Assembly: GCA_964439415.1 (NCBI GenBank)
Contig: CAYTOJ010000100.1
Location: 1 to 7,302 of the forward strand
Direction: 5' to 3'
Length of the DNA: 7,302 nucleotides
DNA from: CAYTOJ01 sp964439415
GTDB taxonomy: Bacteria; Pseudomonadota; Alphaproteobacteria; Rickettsiales; CAZAGG01
This document shows positions 1-4,808 of this stretch, piece by piece. The stretch's first letter is position 1; each line of letters starts with the position of its first letter. Under the pieces are notes generated by a model. The model did no database searches. It had not been told where the DNA came from and was given only the letters and a program-made list of their open reading frames with translations. Position numbers and translations under genes: made by a program.

Positions 1-34
1 TTCTATAGCGGACTCTCTCGCTTATACGCTGATC

Positions 35-208
35 CTATTTTAGGGGGGCATTATACTCCTCTTCCTGGCGCGTATTTCTGGAAGAGCGGTTGCCACTGGC
101 AAAGCGGCCTTCATCATCACGGCTTCTATTGCTGCTGCTGCCGTTGCCCTGCATGTTATCATCATCCTCCTGCTGGCGGCGGCTTCTGGCTTGTGAACTT
201 CTAGGCAT
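35..208 (-). CDS. 57-aa charged, low-complexity hypothetical protein
   Basis: This short gene reads from ATG at 208-206 to TAG at 37-35. The best support is a near-ideal Shine-Dalgarno sequence: on the minus strand AAAGGAGGG lies about 4-5 bases before the ATG, the strongest in the window. The protein begins MPRSSQARSRRQQ and is rich in Arg, Ser, Gly, Asp, Glu and Asn, with a DDEGRFASGN stretch at residues 31-40 and almost no hydrophobic residues. It is therefore probably disordered, cytoplasmic and possibly nucleic-acid binding (inference). The GRF-plus-charged pattern vaguely recalls small stress-induced proteins with 'GRF' or 'KGG' repeats, but I cannot assign a family. An imperfect hairpin (4-10 with 19-26) lies just past the stop and might be part of a terminator cut off by the window edge. 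I am fairly sure it is a gene and know nothing firm about its function. Confidence 0.7.
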   Translation of the reverse strand: MPRSSQARSRRQQEDDDNMQGNGSSSNRSRDDEGRFASGNRSSRNTRQEEEYNAPLK

Positions 209-225
209 AAAACCCTCCTTTAAAA

Positions 226-242
226 TTGTCGTTGCAGGACAA
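226..242 (-). promoter_or_regulatory. Inverted repeat TTGTC-N7-GACAA upstream of the 57-aa gene
   Basis: TTGTC (226-230) and GACAA (238-242) form a short dyad ending 18 bases upstream of the ATG at 208. The position would suit an operator or a small mRNA hairpin in front of the strong ribosome-binding site. Five-base arms are weak evidence, and no regulator family is recognised. The region from here to 310 holds no gene that I can support. Confidence 0.2.
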
Positions 243-310
243 CTAACAAAGGACAGGTAAAATTGCGGTACTTAAGGTTTTACTGAAAATAAGTTAGTCA
301 TTAAAGGGCA

Positions 311-342
311 TCTATGCTCACGCCTATGATGTGTGGCATAGA
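311..342. repeat. Flanking hairpin B of composite palindromic element, copy 1
   Basis: TCTATGC (311-317) pairs with GCATAGA (336-342). The stem continues with CAC (319-321) and GTG (333-335) after a one-base bulge, giving about 10 bp around an 11-base loop. Its right arm overlaps the ATAGAC end of the conserved core at 338-379. Copy 2 has a hairpin in the same place (3413-3475), also sharing CTAT with the core but otherwise of different sequence. Confidence 0.55.
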
Positions 343-379
343 CGCGCATGGGGCTGGTGGGGCGGCCATGCGCAAAACA
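338..379 (+). repeat. Conserved palindromic core, copy 1 (GCGCATGG...CCATGCGC)
   Basis: The arms GCGCATGG (344-351) and CCATGCGC (366-373) form an 8-bp stem over a G-rich loop. ATAGAC on the left and AAAACA on the right also match the second copy. That copy (3376-3416, opposite strand) is identical except for one G in the loop, giving 42 versus 41 bases. Two near-perfect copies about 3 kb apart indicate a dispersed repeat family. Here the core lies just downstream of the terminator of the 454-699 gene and is not inside a supportable coding region. A reading frame exists through it, but the one-base indel puts it out of phase with the frame in copy 2, so the conservation is not at protein level. 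Confidence 0.85.
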
Positions 380-380
380 T

Positions 381-430
381 AAAAAAAACCTTCCACTTCG
401 CGTTCGGTTAGAACTGGAAGTGGAAGGTTT
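381..430 (-). terminator. Rho-independent terminator of the small secreted-protein gene; also hairpin A of copy 1
   Basis: AAACCTTCCACTTC (386-399) is perfectly complementary to 417-430. A further 4-bp stem (GTTC 402-405 with GAAC 411-414) lies inside across a 2x2 internal loop. Read on the minus strand, the hairpin begins 24 bases after the stop codon at 454 and is followed by eight consecutive T (388 down to 381), the standard intrinsic-terminator layout. The T-tract runs directly into the TGTTTT end of the conserved palindromic core. Confidence 0.85.
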
Positions 431-453
431 AAAGTTTTATGTTGCCCCAGGGG

Positions 454-699
454 TTAGAACGTCACGTATCGGCAAGTTCTTTTGCCGTACGCAAACCACT
501 CGTCCCCAAAGAGCGACTCGACAACTACCTCAGTGCCTGGGATTTCCCAGGCTTCGGCCTCGGTGGCAGCCGAGCCGAGATACACTCTGCTACAAACCCA
601 CATCCCGCCTTCGACTGGCGCTGGGATGCTTGCACTTGCAACATTTGGCAACCCCAGTGTGAGTTGGATTGCCAGCATGAGAATCCAAAAATTTTTCAT
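454..699 (-). CDS. Small secreted protein with two cysteines, unknown family (81 aa)
   Basis: The start is taken at ATG 699-697, preceded by AGAGGGATT, a good ribosome-binding site. A TTG six codons upstream is possible but has no such site. Residues 1-23 form a clear Sec-type signal peptide: MKNF, then a hydrophobic run, then NVASA with likely cleavage before SIPAP. The mature protein of about 58 residues is acidic and aromatic, with Cys36 and Cys76 bracketing it, so one disulfide in the periplasm or outside the cell is plausible (inference). A gene-specific terminator follows (381-430) and a hairpin-rich leader precedes it (730-768), so it looks monocistronic. Nothing in the sequence matches a family I know; a small toxin, inhibitor or envelope protein would all fit. 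Signal peptide, ribosome-binding site and terminator together make a real gene likely. Confidence 0.72.
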   Translation of the reverse strand: MKNFWILMLAIQLTLGLPNVASASIPAPVEGGMWVCSRVYLGSAATEAEAWEIPGTEVVVESLFGDEWFAYGKRTCRYVTF

Positions 700-729
700 A
701 ATCCCTCTTTTCTTCAAGAGGTAACTTCA

Positions 730-768
730 GCTATACGCCAGGCGTATTGCATGGAAATGGCGTATAGC
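730..768 (-). promoter_or_regulatory. Alternative-hairpin leader or operator upstream of the small secreted-protein gene
   Basis: GCTATACGCCA (730-740) is perfectly complementary to TGGCGTATAGC (758-768). The left arm can instead pair with the nearer GGCGTAT (741-747) as ATACGCC-A-GGCGTAT. Three related half-sites therefore allow two mutually exclusive stems. The block lies 31-69 bases upstream of the ATG at 699, in its probable 5' leader or promoter. It could be an operator with three half-sites or a small RNA switch; the sequence does not decide. Confidence 0.45.
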
Positions 769-1015
769 CGAATTCACCTTGATTGATTTTGCAAAAAAAC
801 AGAGGGCAACATAAAACGGCGGGATGTTCACTGAAATAAGTTACTGTTTTTTTTTTTGGATTTTTTAAGGTTTTATGAAATGTGGGGATGCAGCAGGAAT
901 GATAAATTTATGCAACATATTGATTTTTTCCCTCACTGCATCGAACTTTGCCTCTACAAAGCTTGCTTCCTGCTACTCTCGCTGATGAAAAATTGAAAGA
1001 ATTACAGTATCCTGG
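769..1015. other. Non-coding stretch before the MITE, no gene supported
   Basis: Apart from the inverted-repeat arm at 804-817 and a 12-base T run (846-857), I see no gene. The longest plausible short frame, ATG at 899 to TGA at 985 on the plus strand, gives 28 residues without a convincing ribosome-binding site. No hairpin directly precedes the T run, so I do not call a terminator there. Confidence 0.5.
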
Positions 1016-1259
1016 CCTTACCACCTGACAAATTAAGAGAATTTATTAGCCCCCTCCCAACCCTCCCCCGTACCTGGCTACGCCGTTGGCTCTGGCAACT
1101 GGTTCCTGAATTGCCAAAGGCTTCGCCAAGGCGAGAACAGGGGAGGGAACATAGAGAAAACCTACTCCGTAGATCCCCTCTCCCGTTTACGGGGGAGGGT
1201 TAGGGAGGGGGCAAAAATCCCTGTAAACCAATGACTTAAAAATTTGTCAGGTGGTAAGG
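1016..1259. mobile_element. MITE-like non-autonomous element, 244 bp, with 19-bp terminal inverted repeats
   Basis: The ends are exact inverted repeats: CCTTACCACCTGACAAATT (1016-1034) and its complement (1241-1259). A second inner pair, 1049-1071 against 1189-1212, is complementary over about 23 bases with one extra base and consists of C-rich / G-rich sequence. Flanking the ends are TATCCTGG (1008-1015) and TATACTGG (1260-1267), a 7-of-8 match placed exactly where a target-site duplication should be. The interior contains further stems (1081-1090 with 1125-1133; 1094-1098 with 1111-1115; 1176-1185 with 1190-1199) and no coding capacity. CCCTCTCCCG...GGGAGGGTTAGGGAGGG repeats of this look are widespread in Proteobacteria. 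It must depend on a transposase elsewhere. It ends 19 bases downstream of the stop codon of the 1279-1740 gene. Confidence 0.8.
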
Positions 1260-1278
1260 TATACTGGCTAACTCTTAT

Positions 1279-1740
1279 CTATACCTTAACTATGCTTAAG
1301 TTCAGGAATGAGCTTACCTGATTGCCTCTGATTAAACTGCTGGCATCAGAGTATGCGGTGGCTGCGTTATTATTATGCGCAACTTCCACTCCACTTTCCG
1401 TATCTTCACTATCGCCGCTCATGGCATTTAGAATTTTCTCTGGTATACTCTCACCTGTGGCTTCATGCACAATTGCGTTACAGATGCCAATCACCAGCCC
1501 AGGCAGACCACCGAACAGAAGGCCGCCGATGATGCCAGATACCGGTTTTACATCATCTTCAGTGAGTTTTCTGTATATGTTGGAGATTATCGGCAGTTGC
1601 TGCAGGGGGTTTATTACATCCAGCGCGTCTTTGAATCCGTAATCACTATCCGGCTTTGTTTCTTCATCCGCCTTGCGTGTATCCGGCGGTGTGATGGTAA
1701 TGCGGGTGGGTTCTTTTGTTTGCTCAATTGCGGATGCCAT
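1279..1740 (-). CDS. Hypothetical protein with INPLQ motif and glycine-rich hydrophobic segment (153 aa)
   Basis: The start is ATG at 1740 with AGG about 8 bases upstream (weak ribosome-binding site). Residues 1-35 are polar and charged. Residues 36-60 contain FKDALDVINPLQQLPIISNIYRKLT. Residues 69-91 are a glycine-spaced hydrophobic stretch (GIIGGLLFGG...GLVIGICNAIV) that could insert in a membrane as a glycine-zipper-like hairpin. Residues 108-153 are an acidic, Asn/Ser-rich low-complexity tail. From memory, alphaproteobacterial genomes carry proteins with the same order of motifs (DVINPLQ..P...TIYR, then a Gly-rich segment), but I know no function. The MITE inserted just past the stop, so the natural terminator may have been displaced. 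The upstream spacer 1741-1833 contains a small dyad (TATGC 1765-1769 with GCATA 1775-1779) that may be an operator. It probably has its own promoter, since 93 bases separate it from the next gene upstream. Confidence 0.75.
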   Translation of the reverse strand: MASAIEQTKEPTRITITPPDTRKADEETKPDSDYGFKDALDVINPLQQLPIISNIYRKLTEDDVKPVSGIIGGLLFGGLPGLVIGICNAIVHEATGESIPEKILNAMSGDSEDTESGVEVAHNNNAATAYSDASSLIRGNQVSSFLNLSIVKV

Positions 1741-1833
1741 TTATAATGCCTGATTTTTCAGATATATGCAATTAGCATACCAATATATACCGCTTTCGTT
1801 TATGGCCTCTCCCCTGCGCGCTGGCGCGCTCCC

Positions 1834-2325
1834 TTACGGTCGCAGATAAGTTCTGTTTTTTTTGCACCAGATTTTCTCCAGTGCGCTCAGTCCTAATCTT
1901 AATTTATCCAGCTCATACCCTGCGGTAAGGGTATAATCAGGCCTGGCTTTCAGGCAAAGTGGGGGGATGTTGTGTACTGCTATGCGCATAATCTCGCGTT
2001 CGGCTTTTACTGATTTTACCACCAGAAATGCTTGCTTCATTTCCCGTTCTCTGTTCTCGCGCCAGATTTCATCCTCCGCTTCGCAGTTTCTGCCAGGTGC
2101 ATAATCGCTTAAGTCAACCGCTGAGGTACTGGGGATGCCGTAGCATAGTCCGTATAACCACCTGAAATGCACGGCGCACCAGTGCTCAGACTCCGTGATG
2201 AGTTTTTTCTCCAGGATTACGTCAATCGCCTCGCGGGTTATGCCTGAAGAATGCTTCTGCAGAAGCTCAGGCGTTGCGATTTGCCTGGCCGCACTTTTCG
2301 GCCTACCTCTCCTCGCCCATGCCAT
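1834..2325 (-). CDS. Hypothetical protein with basic N-terminus, second gene of a two-gene operon (163 aa)
   Basis: The start is ATG at 2325, nine bases after the stop of the upstream 2335-2862 gene, so the two are probably co-transcribed. The ribosome-binding site is poor (AAGAACC), consistent with translational coupling. The N-terminus MAWARRGRPKSAARQ is strongly basic with a GRPK AT-hook-like tetrapeptide, followed by TPEL (residues 18-21). Residues 30-65 carry the most distinctive motif, an LEKKLIT..EHWCAVHFRWLYGLCYG pattern predicted to be helical. Residues 85-115 are charged and probably helical. Alphaproteobacterial, often prophage-associated, short proteins with 'GRP...TPEL...GLI...H..G..WLY' organisation come to mind, but this is recollection and not a search result. 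A DNA-binding or regulatory role is only a guess. Just past the stop, 1813-1832 contains alternating GCGC repeats with no T-tract. Confidence 0.72.
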   Translation of the reverse strand: MAWARRGRPKSAARQIATPELLQKHSSGITREAIDVILEKKLITESEHWCAVHFRWLYGLCYGIPSTSAVDLSDYAPGRNCEAEDEIWRENREREMKQAFLVVKSVKAEREIMRIAVHNIPPLCLKARPDYTLTAGYELDKLRLGLSALEKIWCKKNRTYLRP

Positions 2326-2334
2326 AACAGGTTC

Positions 2335-2862
2335 TTAAAAGCTTAGATGAACTACGGGAAAACTCTGCCAGGAAAACGGCATGAAGAAATCATCAACGAA
2401 ATTGCATGATTCATCCTCAAAGCAGGTATTTACAGGTAATGGCAGGATTTTAGTTTCAAGGTTGCTGGGCTGGGTCAGGCTTTTATGACTTTTCTTGATT
2501 GCTTCCTGCCGCTCAAACTCCTGTAGCCAGTTGGAGAATAATATTTCAGCTTTATGCTGCACATAATCAGCGTCCATATCAGCCAGGCTACATGTGGTGT
2601 AGAAATCCTCACTTTTACCAAGAAGCCACTTGATGGCACGGGCTTTTTCACGTTTTAATAAAGCCTTATTGGAATTGCTCAAGGCATCAATAAATGCCTG
2701 TGCTATCACGGCACGCCATAATTTCTGCACACCGGTTATGTGTGTTTCCCGTTCACAGCAAGTGTTGCAAAATTGATACGGGTTATCTGTGTTGCTATTA
2801 TGGTACTGTGTACTAAAGACTCCTTCCTCAAGACTGGTTGAGGATACTTTATTAGAAGACAT
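2335..2862 (-). CDS. Hypothetical protein with CxxCC cluster and LWRAV...WL...DF core (175 aa), first gene of operon
   Basis: The start is ATG at 2862, preceded by CAGGGTGGT. An in-frame TTG at 2895 would add 11 residues but lacks support. Residues 1-30 are polar. C32, C35 and C36 form a C-x2-C-C cluster that could bind metal. Residues 48-106 contain the recognisable core LWRAVIAQAFIDA ... KARAIKWLLGKSEDFYTTCSLADMDADYVQHKA. This strongly resembles a small alphaproteobacterial phage/prophage-type protein pattern (LW.AV..QA..DA....R..A..WL.....DF..VC.LAG.DP..VR) that I recall without a firm name. The last 45 residues include C147 and C153 and a hydrophobic aromatic end. It overlaps nothing and is followed 9 bases later by 1834-2325. 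The AT-rich 90 bases upstream probably hold the promoter, but I cannot pick convincing boxes. Confidence 0.75.
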   Translation of the reverse strand: MSSNKVSSTSLEEGVFSTQYHNSNTDNPYQFCNTCCERETHITGVQKLWRAVIAQAFIDALSNSNKALLKREKARAIKWLLGKSEDFYTTCSLADMDADYVQHKAEILFSNWLQEFERQEAIKKSHKSLTQPSNLETKILPLPVNTCFEDESCNFVDDFFMPFSWQSFPVVHLSF

Positions 2863-2985
2863 ATAATGACCACCCTGTTGTATTTTTTCAACCAATTGTC
2901 TATTTGTTGTTTATTTGCGACAACCTGTGGTTACTATAATGATTAATTAATCCTGAAGGAAGATATAATTTTAATAAAATTGTAA

Positions 2986-3333
2986 TTATTTCTTAAAAAA
3001 TACACTGATGGAAACTGATTCAGCCTGGCGGAGTGCGCCGGGTTTTTCCACTTCCAGGTTAAGCTCATGGATTCTATTATCATTCATAAGGTGGGTACCC
3101 AAATCATGAGCAAGTTTTTCCACCAGATTGAACTGGCGTGGGGTAATAAACTCAAGTATCTTGCGCTCAACTGCGCTATAATCCAGGGTATCCCTGATGG
3201 AATCGCTGGTTACGGCTTTGCCTGCATCGAATAATATTTCAAGATTCAGTATTATAATACGGCTGCTAGCCTTCTCCCAGTCAAAAGCCCCCAGCGCCGC
3301 AACAACATGTAAATTCTTGATTCGTAGTAACAT
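2986..3333 (-). CDS. folB: Dihydroneopterin aldolase (FolB-type)
   Basis: FolB converts 7,8-dihydroneopterin to 6-hydroxymethyl-7,8-dihydropterin plus glycolaldehyde in cytoplasmic folate synthesis. From ATG at 3333 the protein is 115 residues, close to the family norm. The pattern of the E. coli enzyme is present: I.NL.V...G.FDWE with Glu20, DTLDYSAVE with Tyr52, FNLVEKLA with Glu72, and EKPGAL with Lys97. These correspond to the four conserved active-site residues (Glu, Tyr, Glu, Lys), so the enzyme should be active. The frame stays open upstream to ATG 3456 (156 residues), but that extension is simply the palindromic repeat at 3376-3416 read through, and the family starts near MLLRIKNL. 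The only ribosome-binding candidate for 3333 is ATAGG, 3 bases upstream and buried in a perfect hairpin. A second candidate start is ATG 3387 behind GGTGGGGCGGCC. A candidate promoter lies at 3470-3498. A short AT-only dyad (2967-2981) follows the gene. Confidence 0.88.
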   Translation of the reverse strand: MLLRIKNLHVVAALGAFDWEKASSRIIILNLEILFDAGKAVTSDSIRDTLDYSAVERKILEFITPRQFNLVEKLAHDLGTHLMNDNRIHELNLEVEKPGALRQAESVSISVFFKK

Positions 3334-3368
3334 ATACCTATCGCACTTCAAGAGTGCGATAGGTATAT
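3332..3368. promoter_or_regulatory. Perfect 16-bp hairpin covering the folB ribosome-binding site and start; hairpin A of copy 2
   Basis: ATATACCTATCGCACT (3332-3347) and its exact complement (3353-3368) enclose a 5-base loop. On the minus strand the downstream arm contains the ATAGG preceding the folB ATG and the first two bases of that ATG, so the folded mRNA would hide the initiation site. On the plus strand the hairpin is followed by the T-rich CTTTGTTTGTTTT, resembling the copy 1 terminator. No plus-strand gene ends here, so a role in folB translation or a purely repeat-derived origin is more likely than termination. Confidence 0.7.
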
Positions 3369-3375
3369 CTTTGTT

Positions 3376-3416
3376 TGTTTTGCGCATGGCCGCCCCACCA
3401 GCCCATGCGCGTCTAT
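3376..3416 (-). repeat. Conserved palindromic core, copy 2
   Basis: GCGCATGG (3382-3389) and CCATGCGC (3403-3410) are the stem arms. The whole block from TGTTTT to GTCTAT matches the reverse complement of 338-379 except for one base missing in the loop. It lies in the leader of folB between two other hairpins. It is read in frame as part of the open extension upstream of folB (RRAWAGGAAMRK), but copy 1 does not keep that frame. Confidence 0.85.
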
Positions 3417-3475
3417 ACTGCTCGCTACTTGCCTGCAAAGAATCCGCATTCTTCATACGCGAGCAGTTGATATAG
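3413..3475. repeat. Flanking hairpin B of composite palindromic element, copy 2
   Basis: CTATA (3413-3417) pairs with TATAG (3471-3475), and CTGCTCGC (3418-3425) with GCGAGCAG (3459-3466), interrupted by TTGA (3467-3470). The inner sequence contains another small stem, AAGAAT (3438-3443) with ATTCTT (3448-3453). As in copy 1, the CTAT at the end of the conserved core forms part of this stem. The sequence is otherwise unrelated to copy 1's hairpin at 311-342. Confidence 0.6.
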
Positions 3476-3498
3476 TAAACGCTTAAACTAAACTACAA
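3470..3498 (-). promoter_or_regulatory. Candidate sigma-70-type promoter for folB
   Basis: On the minus strand TTGTAG (3498-3493) and CTATAT (3475-3470) are separated by 17 bases, an acceptable match to housekeeping promoter boxes. Transcription from here would give a leader of roughly 130 bases containing the palindromic core and the hairpin over the folB start. This is a pattern match only. Confidence 0.35.
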
Positions 3499-3563
3499 GG
3501 CATTTCAAAAGGTTTTATGTTTGATTCTATCGTTAATCAATGAGTTGTCCGGTGTATTGCAAA

Positions 3564-3592
3564 CCTGCTTGCTGGCGGTGCAGCATTGCAGG
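3564..3592 (-). terminator. Possible dprA 3' hairpin
   Basis: CCTGC (3564-3568) pairs with GCAGG (3588-3592), and GCTG (3571-3574) with CAGC (3581-3584) inside it. It lies 26 bases beyond the dprA stop on the minus strand, followed by only TTTGCAAT, a poor U-tract. An alternative longer stem pairs 3562-3570 with 3610-3618 across the stop codon. It may be a weak terminator or an mRNA 3'-end structure. Confidence 0.3.
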
Positions 3593-3617
3593 GGCGGTTT
3601 ATTAAATTAAAGCAGGT

Positions 3618-4778
3618 TCAGGCGGCTTGAGAGGCAGCACTGAGGGAGAATCTGCCGCAGGGGCTGCGGTGGACTTTGTCGGCCAGTTCCAGTTCCAGAA
3701 GTGTGGCTCTGGTCAGGGCTGGCGGAATTTCAGTTGCCGCGCAGATTTCATCCAGACTGATGTTTTCAAAGCTGAGCGCGCTGAGCATTTCAGTTCTGGC
3801 TGCGTTCAGCTCTTCCTCGCTATAAACCGGCATGGCGGTTTGCTCCTCAAAATTCGTGTTCTGGAAAACGGATAAACGGTTTTCTCCATAAATCCTGAGG
3901 GCATCCAGAATATCCGCGCTTGATTCTACCAGCACTGCCCCGTTTTTAATCAGCATATTTGCGCCCTTGCTACGGGCATCCAGCGGTGAGCCTGGCATTG
4001 CGAAAACATCCCGCCCCTGGTCAATCGCGCAGCGCGCCGTAATCAGTGAGCCTGAGTTAAGCGAAGCTTCAACCACTAAAACGCCAAGCGACAGGCCGGA
4101 TATTATGCGGTTGCGCCGGGGGAAACTGGTGGCGGTTGGCGCAGTGCCTACAGGGTTTTCGCTGATTATGACGCCGCTCTCTATTATCCCAGCATATAAT
4201 TCAGCATTCTCAGGGGGGTATATGTTATCTATGCCGCCGGCGATTACCGCAATGGTTCCGGTGGTTAGGGCAGCTTTATGGGCTTCGGTATCAATGCCTC
4301 GCGCCAGGCCGGAAGTGATGATGTAACCCTTGCTGCCGACATCCTCAGTAATCTTGCGTGTAAACGTGCGGGCGTTGATGGAAGCGGCGCGGCTGCCGAC
4401 TATGGCAAACGAATTTTTGCGCAGTAGCCCCGCATTCCCCAAGGCAAATAACAGCGGCGGCGGATCATAAATATTCTCCAGCAGACTTGAGTATTCGGCT
4501 GAACCGTAAAGCAGTATCCTGGCATTGATAGCGCTTAAATCATCCAGTTCCTTATCAATAGCCGACAGACTTGGCAGGTTAAGTTTGCGCTTCAAGCCGC
4601 CTCTAACCGCCATATGGGGGATCGCATCAATCGCTTTTGCCGGTGAGCCATGCATATTAACCAGATCAAAAAAGGTGATTGGCCCGACATTTTCAGTGCG
4701 GATAAGCCTTAAACAATCCCGTGGCGGAAAACTGGTAAGGCTGCGGTATGGCGAATGAACTCTCATAACATTTTGCAT
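3618..4778 (-). CDS. dprA: DNA-processing protein DprA (DNA protecting protein / Smf)
   Basis: DprA binds single-stranded DNA taken up during natural transformation, protects it and loads RecA; it is cytoplasmic. The protein is 386 residues, a normal full length. Residues 20-60 form the helical N-terminal domain (LRLIRTENVGPITF). Residues about 120-290 form the Rossmann-like DprA core with GSRAAS at 128-133, SGLARGID at 156-163, SFPRRNRIISGLS at 218-230, SGSLITAR at 242-249 and KGANMLI at 271-277. Residues about 325-380 look like the C-terminal winged helix common in proteobacterial DprA. Start ATG 4778 is used; ATG 4766 is equally possible, since neither has a clear ribosome-binding site. 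It follows plsY on the same strand, as in many Alphaproteobacteria where topA usually comes next; here folB lies beyond a gap instead. DprA is also kept by bacteria not known to be transformable, so competence is not proven. Confidence 0.95.
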   Translation of the reverse strand: MQNVMRVHSPYRSLTSFPPRDCLRLIRTENVGPITFFDLVNMHGSPAKAIDAIPHMAVRGGLKRKLNLPSLSAIDKELDDLSAINARILLYGSAEYSSLLENIYDPPPLLFALGNAGLLRKNSFAIVGSRAASINARTFTRKITEDVGSKGYIITSGLARGIDTEAHKAALTTGTIAVIAGGIDNIYPPENAELYAGIIESGVIISENPVGTAPTATSFPRRNRIISGLSLGVLVVEASLNSGSLITARCAIDQGRDVFAMPGSPLDARSKGANMLIKNGAVLVESSADILDALRIYGENRLSVFQNTNFEEQTAMPVYSEEELNAARTEMLSALSFENISLDEICAATEIPPALTRATLLELELADKVHRSPCGRFSLSAASQAA

Positions 4779-4808
4779 TCAATTTGGGGAAATTGTGCAA
4801 AATGTAAA

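Larger units (their letters stand above)
434..817. repeat. 14-bp exact inverted repeats bracketing the 454-699 gene
   Basis: GTTTTATGTTGCCC (434-447) and its exact reverse complement (804-817) enclose the small secreted-protein gene and its leader. They begin 6 bases beyond its stop codon and about 105 bases upstream of its start. Identity ends abruptly on both sides. This could be a gene-sized mobile unit, a long-range stem, or chance. No target duplication or transposase was found. Confidence 0.45.

Noticed and set aside
348..786. Three overlapping plus-strand open frames opposite the small secreted-protein gene
   Set aside because: They have no signal, domain or ribosome-binding support, and they run across the terminator and palindromic core; the minus-strand frame has signal peptide, ribosome-binding site and terminator.
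846..857. Run of 12 T as a plus-strand intrinsic terminator
   Set aside because: No stable hairpin directly precedes the run and no plus-strand gene ends there.
899..985. 28-codon plus-strand frame with hydrophobic start
   Set aside because: It is too short, with AGG only two bases before the ATG and no conservation evidence available.
226..2923. TTGTC...GACAA dyads at 226-242 and 2896-2923 as a shared operator
   Set aside because: The spacings differ (7 versus 18 bases) and the arms are only five bases, so a common regulator is not supported.
338..3416. Integron attC sites or CRISPR repeats
   Set aside because: No attC R/L box consensus, no integrase and no regularly spaced direct repeats; the two cores are inverted and 3 kb apart.
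3332..3416. Known tetrahydrofolate riboswitch upstream of folB
   Set aside because: The core occurs elsewhere next to an unrelated gene's terminator, and I could not match a THF riboswitch consensus by eye.
3334..3456. N-terminal extension of FolB by 41 residues from ATG 3456
   Set aside because: The extension is translation of the palindromic core and hairpins. The FolB family aligns from MLLRIKNL with catalytic Glu at residue 20, and copy 1 of the core does not keep the same reading frame.
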